From positions 190,774 to 254,773 of the forward strand of contig CAWGUD010000016.1 in the NCBI GenBank assembly GCA_963825685.1: 64,000 nt of DNA. Direction: 5' to 3'. Below, piece by piece: positions 1 through 8,735 of this stretch (the first letter of the stretch is position 1; every line of letters begins with the position of its first letter). A program made the translations under genes and the position numbers. The notes beneath the pieces were generated by a model. It saw only the letters and a program-made list of their open reading frames with translations, was not told where the DNA came from and did no database searches. The DNA is from JAOUEA01 sp963825685 (GTDB lineage Bacteria > Actinomycetota > UBA4738 > HRBIN12).

Positions 1-1475
1 CAGTATGTCGAGATCGGCGCTCGACGCGATGGCACGCTCGTGGGTCTGCGGGCGGACCTGATCGCGGACATGGGCGCGTACCCGATCGGGGCCTTCCTGC
101 CGAACACGACGCACGAGATGCTGGCGGGCGTCTACACGATCCCACGCATCGCCTCGAGGGGGCGCAGCGTCGTGACGAACGCGACGCCGATCGCGCCCTA
201 CCGGGGTGCCGGCAGGCCCGAGGCCACCGCGCTGATCGAGCGGGCGATCGACCTCGTCGCCGCCGAGCTCGGCATGGACCCTCGCGACGTGCGACGCCGC
301 AACCTGATCCCCCCAGAGGCGTTCCCCTACCGGACGGCGTCGGGAACCGTGTACGACGTCGGCGAGTACGAGCGCGCGCTGGGCGAGGCGGAGAGGCTCG
401 CCGGGATCGACGCCCTTCGCGCTGAGCGAGCCGCCCGGCGGGAACGGGGCGATCACATGTCGCTGGGCATCGGCGTCGCCACCTACGTCGAGATCACGTC
501 GTTCAGCTCGAAGGAGTTCGCCGCGGTCGAGGCCCATCCCGACGGCACGGTCACCGTGACCACGGGGACCTCGCCGCACGGGCAGGGCCATGAGACGGCG
601 TTCGCGCAGCTCGCATCGGGGGTGCTCGGGGTGCCGTTCGAGGCGATCCGGGTGGTGCATTCCGACACGGGACTCGTGAAGCGGGGGGCGGGCACGTGGG
701 GCTCTCGCTCGCTGCAGGCAGGCGGATCGTCGGTGTTCGAGCGCAGTGCGGAGGTGCTCGAGCGGGCGCGAGCGCTCGCGGCGCATCTGCTCGAGGCCGA
801 TCCATCCGATCTCGAGGCGGCTCTCGGTGGCGGGTTCGCGGTGCGCGGCGCGCCCGACCGGTCCCTCTCGCTCTCCGAGCTCGCCAGCGCGTCGCAGGAC
901 GCGCCGACGCTGCCGCCGGGCATGGACACGGGGTTGCGCGCCGAGGGCGTCTACCGTGAGCCCGGCTCCACGTTCCCGTTCGGCGCGCACGTCGCCGTGG
1001 TCGAGGTGGACACGGAGACCGGCGAGGTTCGACTCGTGCGGCACGTGGCGGTCGACGACTGCGGCCGTGTGCTGAACCCCGCGTTGGTGGAAGGGCAGGT
1101 GCACGGGGGTCTCGGCCCAGGGCATCGCCCAGGCGCTCTACGAGGAGGTCCGATACGACGAGGCCGGCAACCCGGTCACGTCGACGCTCACGACCTACGC
1201 GATGCCGTCGGCGGTCGAGTTCCCACACTTCGAGACGACGCGCACCGAGACCCCCACGCCCGTGAACCCCCTGGGGGCCAAGGGCATCGGGGAGTCCGCG
1301 ACGATCGGCTCCACCCCGGCCGTGCAGAACGCCGTGATCGACGCGCTCTCGCCGTGGGGTGTGCGCCACCTCGACCTGCCGCTCACGTCGGAGCGTGTCT
1401 GGGATGGCCCTGCACGCGGCACGAGCAAGGAAGCGGAACGCCGACCCCACTTCGTCGGTAGGCTCGCCGTCATGA
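1..1475 (+). CDS. Molybdenum hydroxylase large subunit (xanthine dehydrogenase / CoxL form II-like), 5' truncated
   Basis: This is the C-terminal ~490 residues of a molybdopterin-binding subunit of the xanthine dehydrogenase / aerobic CO dehydrogenase family, which oxidises its substrate by hydroxylation at a Mo-MCD centre. The gene enters from the left edge with an open frame from base 1. The active-site loop reads PYRGAGRPEA, which matches the form II CoxL-type loop (AYRGAGR), not the form I AYRCSFR loop of true CO dehydrogenases. The C-terminal motif GAKGIGES carries the expected catalytic Glu. The frame must skip one base near 1110 (CACGGGGGTCTCGG) to read HGGVSAQGIAQALYEE, and probably another near 1405, after which a TGA at 1473 overlaps the next ATG. 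Without the second correction the frame fuses to the downstream peptidase. The substrate cannot be told. Confidence 0.85.
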
Positions 1476-3293
1476 GCGATCAACTTCCTGCCTGGGAACG
1501 TCGGTTCCGCGCGCCGGTCGTGTCCCTCCCCCGCTGGGCGCGATCGGCCCCCGAGCGCCTCGTCTTCTGGAGCACGGAGAGCGGCGTCTATCAGGTGCAC
1601 GTCTGGGACCGGGCGACCGGTCTGCGACGACGGGTGACCGACCATCCGGTCGGGGTGACCGCCGGTGAGCTCACCCCCGACGGTGAGCGCGTGCTCTTCT
1701 GGCAGGACGAGACCGGCAGCGAGGCCGGCCAGTGGTACGCGGAGCCGTTCTCCGGTGGTGACGCGGTGCCGTTCCTCACCGGGGTGCCGACGGGCTGGAA
1801 CCAGGGCCTCGCGCAGATGCCGGGGCTCGTGGCCGCCGCCATCAGCGACGCCGACGGCTTCGCGGTGTACGTCTCGGCCGACGGCGAGCCGGCGAAGGAG
1901 ATCTGGCGCAGCACCGAGCACATCGGCATCGGGGGCTCGGAGTTCGGGCGTGGGGAGCGGGGCGGGCTCTCGGCCGACGGATCGATGCTCGCGCTCGAGC
2001 ACGGCGAGCACGGCGACAGCCTGCACCCCGCGCTTCGGGTCGTCGATCCTCGGACCGGCGCGACGGTCGCCGAGCAGATCGACGACGGCATGGCGTTGCT
2101 CGCGTCGTGCTGGTCCCCGCTCGCGGGTGACCGACGGCTCGTCGTCACCCACGAGCGTGAGGGCGAGGAGCGTCCCGCGATCTGGGACCTCGCGAGCGGC
2201 GAGTGGACCGACCTCGATCTCGGTCTCGCCGGTCCGGTGGAAGCCGTGGACTGGTGGCCCGATGCCGCCTCGCTCCTCGTCGTGCACAACGACGAGGGTC
2301 GTGACCGCCTCTACCGATACGAGCTGGCGTCGGGCTCGCTGACGTCGATCGAGCACGCTCGCGGCACGATCGGCGCGGCGCGCGTGCGACCCGACGGCGA
2401 CGTGTGGTTCCGGCTCTCGAGCGGGGAGCACCCCCCGGTCACGCTCGATACGGCCGGCGCCGACGTGGTGCGTGCCGACGGTGATCGCGCGCCGGCCGGC
2501 CGCCCGTTCCACTCGTGGCACTTCGACAACGGCGAGGGCGATCGGGTGCACGGCTTCTACGTCACGCCCGAAGGCGACGGGCCGTTCCCGGTGATGATGT
2601 TCGTGCACGGGGGGCCGACCGGGCAGGACACCGACGCGTGGGATCCCGAGGTGCTGGCCTACGTCGACATGGGGTTCGCGGTCGCCATGGTGAACTACCG
2701 GGGGTCCACGGGGTACGGGCGTGAGTGGCGCGACCGCCTGATCGGCGACGTCGGCGGCCCCGAGCTCGTCGACGTGAACGCCGGGCTGGCGGACCTCGTC
2801 GCGCGCGGCATCGGCGACCCCGCTCGCGCGGTCGTCGGCGGCTGGTCCTGGGGCGGCTACATCACGGTGATGGAGCTCTGCAAGCACCCCGACATGTGGC
2901 TGGCGGGTGTGGCCGGCATCCCCGTCGGCGACTACGAGCTCAGCTACGAGGACCTCTCGCCCGAGCTGCAGGCGTACGACCGGGCCCTGCTGGGCGGCAC
3001 CCCCGACCAGGTGCCCGAGCTGATGCGAGACCGCAACCCGATCCATTTCGCCGACGATGTGCAAGGCGCCGATGATCTTCCTGATCGGGGAGAACGACTC
3101 TCGGTGTCCCCTGCGCCAGGCGATGGCGTTCGTCGACAAGCTCCGTGAGCGCAACCACCCGCACGAGGTCGTGCTGTTCGGCACGGGCCACGGCTCGAAC
3201 GACATCGACGAGGAGATCCGCCAGATGCGAGCGATCCTGGGCTTCCTCGAGCGTTCCGTGCCCGGCGTTCGGATGCCGAGCGTCGAGCCATGA
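1472..3293 (+). CDS. S9-family serine peptidase (prolyl oligopeptidase / acylaminoacyl-peptidase type)
   Basis: About 606 residues after correction, a normal length for S9 peptidases. The N-terminal ~370 residues are a WD/Tolb-like beta-propeller with repeated DG and W-rich blades. The C-terminal alpha/beta-hydrolase domain starts near FHSWHFDNGEGD. Catalytic residues are visible: oxyanion strand MMFVHGGPTG, nucleophile in GGWSWGGY (about residue 458), Asp in IGENDSRCP and His in GTGHGS. The last two motifs are reached only after skipping one C at about 3061 (GATGTGCAAGGCG), giving DDVKAPMIFLIGEND. The start ATG overlaps the end of the hydroxylase gene (ATGA), and the stop overlaps the start of the next gene in the same way. 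No signal peptide is seen, so it is probably cytosolic. Confidence 0.88.
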
Positions 3294-4189
3294 CGATCCT
3301 GGTCACCGGTGCGACCGGCGCGATCGGCGCACGGCTCGTCGATCGACTCGTGGTCGAGGGCCGGGCGCCTCGGGTCGCGTCCCGTCGCCCGTCCACCCTG
3401 CGCGAGCGATGGCCCGACCTGCCGGCGGTCGAGCTCGACGTGCTGCGGCCGGCGACGATCGGACCGGTCCTCGAAGGCGTGACGGCCGCCTACTACCTGG
3501 TGCACTCGATGGAACCGGCGGCGGCCGGGGACTTCCGTGAGCGCGACGCGGAGGCCGCAGGGTTCTTCGGCGAGGCCGCGCGCGCGGCCGGGGTCGAGCG
3601 CGTGATCTACCTGGGTGGCCTGGGCCAAGACGATGCGGATCTGTCCGAGCATCTCGCGAGCCGGCACGAGACGGGCCGCATCCTCGCGGAGTCGGGTCCG
3701 CCGTTGCTCGAGTTCCGGGCCGCGATGGTCGTGAGCGCGGACAGCGCGTCGTTCACGATGCTCACCGACCTCGTGAACCGGCTGCCCGCGATGGTGGTGC
3801 CACGCTGGGTCGACACACCGTCGCAGCCGATCGCCGTCGACGACGTGCTCTCCTACCTCGTCGCCGGGCTCGAGACCCCGCTGGACGAGCAACGCACGGT
3901 CGTGGAGATCGGTGGTCCCGACGTCACGACCTACCGGCGCATGATCGAGACGGTTGCGGCCGAACGAGGTCGACATCCTCTGATCGTCGGCGTGCCGCTG
4001 CTCACCCCGCGCCTCTCCTCGTACTGGTGCGGGCTGACCACCTCGGTTCCGGCGGCGCTCGCCCGGCCGCTGATCGAGGGGATGTCTACGCCGATGGTCG
4101 TGCACGACGACGAGGCACGCCGACGGTTCCCGACGATCGAGCCGATGCCGTTCCGCGAGGCGCTCCGCCGCGCGTTCGCGGCGTCGTGA
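3290..4189 (+). CDS. NAD(P)-binding SDR / NmrA-like oxidoreductase
   Basis: A 299-residue Rossmann-fold protein. The N-terminal dinucleotide-binding motif GATGAIG is at residues 7-13, followed by a basic stretch (VASRRPSTLRERWP) where NADP selectivity usually sits. The YYLVHSM and RVIYLGGLGQ segments are typical of the atypical extended SDR/NmrA group that lacks a clear YxxxK catalytic pair. These proteins act as NAD(P)-dependent reductases or redox sensors, and which one cannot be decided here. It is translationally coupled to the upstream S9 peptidase through an ATGA overlap. The C-terminal ~80 residues (from GVPLLTPRLSSYW) resemble the DUF2867-associated region of longer family members, but are short. 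Confidence 0.75.
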   Translation: MTILVTGATGAIGARLVDRLVVEGRAPRVASRRPSTLRERWPDLPAVELDVLRPATIGPVLEGVTAAYYLVHSMEPAAAGDFRERDAEAAGFFGEAARAAGVERVIYLGGLGQDDADLSEHLASRHETGRILAESGPPLLEFRAAMVVSADSASFTMLTDLVNRLPAMVVPRWVDTPSQPIAVDDVLSYLVAGLETPLDEQRTVVEIGGPDVTTYRRMIETVAAERGRHPLIVGVPLLTPRLSSYWCGLTTSVPAALARPLIEGMSTPMVVHDDEARRRFPTIEPMPFREALRRAFAAS

Positions 4190-4303
4190 TGGATTGCACG
4201 GCAATGACCGGGTGCGGAGAGGGGGCTTCCAACCAGGGCCGCCGTCGTGGCAGGATGACGATCGGTTCGGCAGCGACCGAGCCGGAGGGGGCGCGAGGAA
4301 CCG

Positions 4304-5665
4304 GTGGGCGAGTACGTGCGGCGCCTGATGGCCGACGTCACGGCCAGGAACGCGAACGAACCTGAGTTCCTGCAGGCCGTCCAGGAAGCGGCCGGTTCGA
4401 TCGAGCTCTGCGTCGATCGCTTCCCCGTCTATCGCGACGCAAGGGTGCTGGAGCGATTCGTGGAGCCCGAGCGCGTGATCACGTTCCGCGTCTCGTGGGT
4501 CGACGACCGCGGCCAGGTGCAGGTGAACCGTGGCTACCGGGTGGAGATGTCGAGCGCGATCGGTCCGTACAAGGGCGGCCTTCGATTCCACCCGACCGTG
4601 TACCTGGGCATGTTGAAGTTCCTCGCGTTCGAGCAGGTCTTCAAGAACGCGCTCACGACGCTGCCTCTGGGTGCGGGCAAGGGCGGCGCCGACTTCGATC
4701 CCAAGGGCAAGAGCGAGCAGGAGGTGATGCGGTTCTGTCAGGCGTTCATGACCGGGCTCTATCGCCACATCGGGCCGAACACCGACGTGCCCGCGGGTGA
4801 CATCGGTGTCGGCGGCCGCGAGATCGGCTACCTGTTCGGCCAGTACAAGCGCATCACGAACGAGTTCACCGGTGCGATCACCGGCAAGGGGCTCGAGACC
4901 GGTGGCTCGCTGATCAGACCGGAGGCGACCGGCTACGGCGCCGTCTACTTCGCCCAGGAGATGCTCGGGACCCGCGACGACTCGCTCGAGGGCAAGACCT
5001 GCCTCGTGAGCGGCTCGGGCAACGTCGCCCAGTACACGGTGGAGAAGCTGATCCACCTGGGGGCGAAGCCGGTGACGCTGTCGGACTCGGGTGGCTTCGT
5101 CCACGACCCGGACGGCATCGACGCCGAGAAGCTTGCCTGGGTCATGGATCTCAAGAACGAGCGCCGCGGCCGCATCATGACCTACGCGGAGCGGTTCCCG
5201 ACCGCGACGTTCACGCCCGCCGATCCGTCGGACGACCACAACGCGCTCTGGGAGGTTCCTGCCGACTGCGCGTTCCCCAGCGCGACCCAGAACGAGATCA
5301 ACGGCAAGGATGCGGCGAACCTGATCTCGAACGGGGTGTTCCTGGTGAGCGAGGGAGCGAACATGCCCACCGAGCCCGAGGGCATCGACCAGTTCGTGAC
5401 GGCGGGGGTGCTCTACGGACCCGGGAAGGCGGCGAACGCGGGCGGGGTCGCGGTCAGCGGCCTCGAGATGTCGCAGAACGCGATGCGCCTGTCCTGGACC
5501 CGTGAAGGCGTCGACCAGCGATTGCGCGAGATCATGCGGCGCATCCACGAGCAGTGCCGTGACACCGCCGACGAGTACGGGGAGCCCGGCAACTACGTGC
5601 ACGGGGCGAACATCGCCGGGTTCCGCCGCGTCGCCGACGCGATGCTCGCCCAGGGCGTGATCTAG
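4304..5665 (+). CDS. gdhA: Glutamate dehydrogenase, hexameric NADP-type
   Basis: Catalyses reductive amination of 2-oxoglutarate with ammonium to glutamate in the cytosol. The 453-residue length is that of the bacterial small hexameric class. Visible motifs are the substrate-site GPYKGGLRFHP, the catalytic Lys in PLGAGKGGADFDPKGKS, the DVPAGDIGVGGREIGY loop, the Rossmann motif SGSGNVAQ (about residue 230), and the C-terminal GGVAVSGLEMSQN. The GTG start at 4304 follows a GAGGAA-like ribosome-binding site. It has its own 114-bp upstream gap, in which no clear promoter or operator was seen, so it is probably monocistronic. Confidence 0.96.
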   Translation: MGEYVRRLMADVTARNANEPEFLQAVQEAAGSIELCVDRFPVYRDARVLERFVEPERVITFRVSWVDDRGQVQVNRGYRVEMSSAIGPYKGGLRFHPTVYLGMLKFLAFEQVFKNALTTLPLGAGKGGADFDPKGKSEQEVMRFCQAFMTGLYRHIGPNTDVPAGDIGVGGREIGYLFGQYKRITNEFTGAITGKGLETGGSLIRPEATGYGAVYFAQEMLGTRDDSLEGKTCLVSGSGNVAQYTVEKLIHLGAKPVTLSDSGGFVHDPDGIDAEKLAWVMDLKNERRGRIMTYAERFPTATFTPADPSDDHNALWEVPADCAFPSATQNEINGKDAANLISNGVFLVSEGANMPTEPEGIDQFVTAGVLYGPGKAANAGGVAVSGLEMSQNAMRLSWTREGVDQRLREIMRRIHEQCRDTADEYGEPGNYVHGANIAGFRRVADAMLAQGVI

Positions 5666-5706
5666 CGGGCGGGGTGGGGTCCGCGACCCGCTGCTAGCGT
5701 GGGTTC

Positions 5707-5970
5707 ATGCCGGACTGGTTGCTCGTGGTGACCGCGATCCTGGTCGGTGCGCTGATCTGGCGCATCGGCATCGCGTCGTTGCGCGTGTTCTCGCCCGATC
5801 CCGACGAGGTGCCCGCGCCCGCCGAGGCCGAGGACGTCGAGGCGCTCGAGGTGTACTTCGTGTGCGGGGAGTGCGGTACCGAGCTCAAGGTGTCGCGGCT
5901 CGGTGAGATGCAGGTTCCCCGTCACTGCGGGGAGAAGATGCAGGTCGAGCGACGGCCTGCGGGCATCTGA
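5707..5970 (+). CDS. Small membrane-anchored zinc-ribbon protein
   Basis: An 87-residue protein with one N-terminal membrane helix (WLLVVTAILVGALIW, residues 4-18), an acidic Pro/Glu linker and a C-terminal half with CGECGT and RHCGEKM, a probable Cys4-or-Cys3His zinc ribbon facing the cytosol. No enzyme domain is present. It lies 41 bp after gdhA on the same strand and ends next to a convergent crgA gene. Function unknown; the zinc ribbon is inferred from the spacing of Cys residues only. Confidence 0.7.
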   Translation: MPDWLLVVTAILVGALIWRIGIASLRVFSPDPDEVPAPAEAEDVEALEVYFVCGECGTELKVSRLGEMQVPRHCGEKMQVERRPAGI

Positions 5971-5981
5971 ACGGCGGCAGG

Positions 5982-6107
5982 TTTTCCACCGACGTTCCAC
6001 CGCGCGCGGCACGTTCTCGAGGGGTTGTCCACCGGTCCTTCACCTGGTTCTCCACATGACGTGACGACGGAGGGAACGGTGGGTGGATCCGCAGGTGTCC
6101 GTCCACA
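5982..6107. promoter_or_regulatory. Cluster of DnaA-box-like sequences
   Basis: Within 126 bp lie TTTTCCACC (5982-5990), CGTTCCACC (5993-6001), TTGTCCACC (6025-6033), TTCTCCACA (6048-6056) and CCGTCCACA (6099-6107), with a further inverted copy at 6121-6129. Three match the actinobacterial DnaA-box form TTNTCCAC(A/C). The region sits between two convergent genes, one of them crgA. No AT-rich unwinding element is visible, so an origin is not claimed; a DnaA titration or regulatory cluster is possible. Confidence 0.4.
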
Positions 6108-6145
6108 GCGGTGGGAAACCTGTGGACGGATCACACGCGTGTGAT
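6099..6145. repeat. Inverted repeat followed by a 16-bp palindrome between convergent genes
   Basis: CCGTCCACAG (6099-6108) and CTGTGGACGG (6120-6129) form a perfect 10-bp inverted repeat with an 11-bp spacer, immediately followed by the perfect palindrome ATCACACGCGTGTGAT (6130-6145). No T-tract follows on either strand. It could serve as a bidirectional terminator for the small zinc-ribbon gene and crgA, or as a protein-binding site. The sequence is certain, the role is not. Confidence 0.55.
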
Positions 6146-6158
6146 TCGGTGAGCGTCC

Positions 6159-6419
6159 TCAGTACCAGAAGCTGGTGCCGACGAAGCCGGCGCCGAGGAT
6201 GCCGAGCCCGATCCAGAGCCAGACCGACGAGGCGGTGCCGTCGGTGCCGGGGATCAGCCCCATGTAGTTGGCGACGATCACGATGACCCCCAGCGCCATC
6301 AGCGTGATCAGAAGCGGGCCGTACCAGCGCGGGCTCGACCGGTGGCGTTTCTTCGGCTGCTGTGGCGCGGCGCGGTAGCGCGGGGTCTTCTTCCTCTGGC
6401 GTCCCTTGGAAACCGGCAT
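6159..6419 (-). CDS. crgA: Cell division protein CrgA
   Basis: An 86-residue actinobacterial septation protein that, in mycobacteria and streptomycetes, links FtsZ-ring components with peptidoglycan synthases at the septum. The sequence shows the typical plan: a basic Lys/Arg-rich N-terminus (MPVSKGRQRKK), then two membrane helices (LLITLMALGVIVIVANYMG and WLWIGLGILGAGFVG) joined by a short loop, with no C-terminal domain. The ATG at 6419 is one base beyond the TGA of the penicillin-acylase gene, so the two are probably co-transcribed. In mycobacteria crgA lies within the pknB-fhaA neighbourhood; here it is about 47 kb from it. Confidence 0.88.
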   Translation of the reverse strand: MPVSKGRQRKKTPRYRAAPQQPKKRHRSSPRWYGPLLITLMALGVIVIVANYMGLIPGTDGTASSVWLWIGLGILGAGFVGTSFWY

Positions 6420-6420
6420 C

Positions 6421-8735
6421 TCAGCCCGAGATGGTACCCGGCACGAGGCGCAGCGAGGGCGACCGTCGCCGACTCGACCGCGGCCTCGCTGAAGGGCAGC
6501 GGGTGGGTCTGGCCGGCGAGCCACAGCGGCGCCTGGTCGTTCCAGTGCGGGCTCGCGGGATTCCCGCTGTTGCCGGCGGGCAGCACCCCGACGCTGCGGT
6601 CGAGGTCGGCCAGGTCGTAGACGGCCCGCCACGACGGGATCACCGCCGCCGGATACCCGTCGCGCGCGTCCACACCCGTCTGCAGCACGGTCTGGTCGTC
6701 ACCGCCGACGCCCGCCTCGAGCGCCACGAACAACGTCTCGAACCCCGGGATCGCGGCCAGCGGATGTGCGAGCGCGACCCGGTGCAGATCGCCCCAGCGC
6801 CAGGCGGCCCGGTCGTCGCCGAACACCGCCCGGAGCTCGGCGACGGCCGCGCCGAGCGCCTCGGCGAGCAGTTCCGGGTCGAGCTCACCGGCGCGGAGCA
6901 TGCGGGGGAGCGCACCGCACTGGAACGGCTCACGCCACGCGAAGTAGCGGCGGAACAGCTCGTCGCCGAGCGTCGGTGAGAGCGCCAGGCGCGCGATGTG
7001 CGAGCACCAGACCTGGTAGATCGCGGCGGCATCCGACGTCGCGGTCAACGAACCGTCCCACGACGCCACGAGGCCGACCGCCCACGCCAGCTCGCCGTCG
7101 TCCACGGGTCCCAGCCGCTCGAGCAGCAGGCCGACGTTCTCGATCGCGGCGAGCGAGACGACGTCGGTCTGCAGCCCCGCCATCGTGGCGACGCCGTGAT
7201 CGTCGCGGGCGGCCAGGACCTCCGCGATGCGCCGAGCCCGGAGCGAGGGGTGGAAGTCGTGACCGATCAGGTGCGGGTAGTCCTCGTCGTGCATGCGATG
7301 GTTCGCCGTCACGAGGAACCCCCGCGCAGGATCAGCGCCCCACGGCAGCTCAGCGGGCGGTACGTGGCCGTTCCACCCGTACCCGTCGGTCCAGCCGAGT
7401 GCGGGCACGGTGCCGTCGCCCTTCGAGCGCATCGGGTAGCGGCCCGTGCACGCGTAGCCGATCGTGCCGTCCACGTCGGCGTACACGACGTTCTGGCCGG
7501 GGCAGGCGAGCCCCTCGAGCGCCGCGGCACGGAAGGTCTCGAACGATGCGGCCTGGGCGACGTCGAGCACGAGCGAGGGCCTGATGCCGTGCTCGAGGCC
7601 GACCCACGAGAGGGCATAGCTCGGTTCGTCGGGCAACGGCGCGTACTCGGGTCGCAGCGATCCGGAGACGAACGTGTCGAGCAGCGGTCCGTGGCGCGTC
7701 TCCAGGACCTCGAGCGAGACAGGGTGCTCCTCGCCGCGCACGACGATCTCCTCCTGATGCACGGTCAGGGGTTCCCACCCCCCGGCGTGTTCCGCGGCCG
7801 TGCGCTCGGGGTCCAGACGCTCGGCGAACAGATCCTGCACGTCGCCGCTGACGTTCGTGACCCCCCAGGCGTGGTGATCGGTGCAGCCGAGCAGCACGCC
7901 GGGGGAGAACGGCAAGGACACGCCTCGCGCCCGGTATCCGGGCGCCGAGAGGTGGCATTCCATCCAGATGCCGGGCTGCATCGCGAGCAGGTGAGGATCG
8001 TTCGCGAGCAGGGGCGCGCCGGTCGAGGTTCGGCCTCCCGCCACCACCCAGGCGTTGGAGCCCTGTCCCTTCGCGCGTGGCGCCGCGTCGAACAGGGCGC
8101 CGGCGAGGGCGCCCGGCACGAGCTCGGGGGGATCGGTCGGCAGGGGCGGTAGCAGCCGGGCGACCACGTCGTCACCGCCCGCATCCCCGATCCACGCAGC
8201 GGAGCAGCTCCGTGTCCCAGTTCCCCGAGAGCCCCCATGCGAGCAGCACGAACGCCGACGCCCACACCGCCTCGTCGTCGGGGACCCACGGCGTCGTGTC
8301 GAGCAGCGTGTACTCGAGCGGTGCGGCGGGCATCGCGTCGACCCACGCCCGAACGCCCGCTCGGAACCGCGCGTGCATGGCCGTCGATCGATCGTCCCAG
8401 GCGGCCGCGATCCGAGCGCCGGCCCGGTGGAACCCGACGGTGCGCGCGAGCCGGTCCTCGTCGAGGGTGCGCTCGCCGAAGAGCTCGCTGAGCCGTCCGT
8501 TGGCCGCGCGAAGGGTGAGCTCGAGCTGGAACAGCCGTTCGCCGGCGGTCACGAGCCCGTGCGCGAACCAGAGATCGTCGAGCGATGCCGCCTCGATGTA
8601 GGGCACCCCCCAGGCGTCGCGGCGCACGGTGACCGGTTCGATGAGGCCCTCGACGCGGACCTCGCCCTCGGTGGGGAACAGCGCCGAGGCCGCCATCGCG
8701 CGCAGGCCGGCCATCGGGTCGGGTGTGTCGCTCAC
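6421..8735 (-). CDS. Penicillin acylase family Ntn-hydrolase
   Basis: About 770 residues after correction. The family cleaves amide bonds (beta-lactam side chains, acyl-homoserine lactones or related substrates) and matures by autocatalytic cleavage. The alpha-chain region carries RDAWGVPYIEA and DLWFAHGLVTAGERLFQLE. The beta-chain nucleophile is the Ser in KGQGSNAWVVAGG. Further family motifs are ANDPHL, CPGQNVVYADVDG and GNSGNPASPHW. The GTG start at 8735 overlaps the stop of the upstream ABC gene (GTGA). Two single-base insertions interrupt it: near 8185 (before WIGDAGGDDVVARLL) and near 6442 (a CCC run), after which it ends with SLRLVPGTISG and TGA at 6421. Signal peptide not evident, so location is uncertain. 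Coupling to an exporter pair suggests a shared small-molecule substrate. Confidence 0.9.

Noticed and set aside
551..5602. Very long minus-strand open frame opposite the first five genes
   Set aside because: It is the antisense shadow of GC-rich codons; its translation is Arg/His/Asp-rich with no domain, and the plus strand carries recognisable genes throughout.
5982..6145. Chromosome origin (oriC)
   Set aside because: Box-like repeats are present but there is no dnaA, dnaN or AT-rich region, so only a regulatory cluster is proposed.
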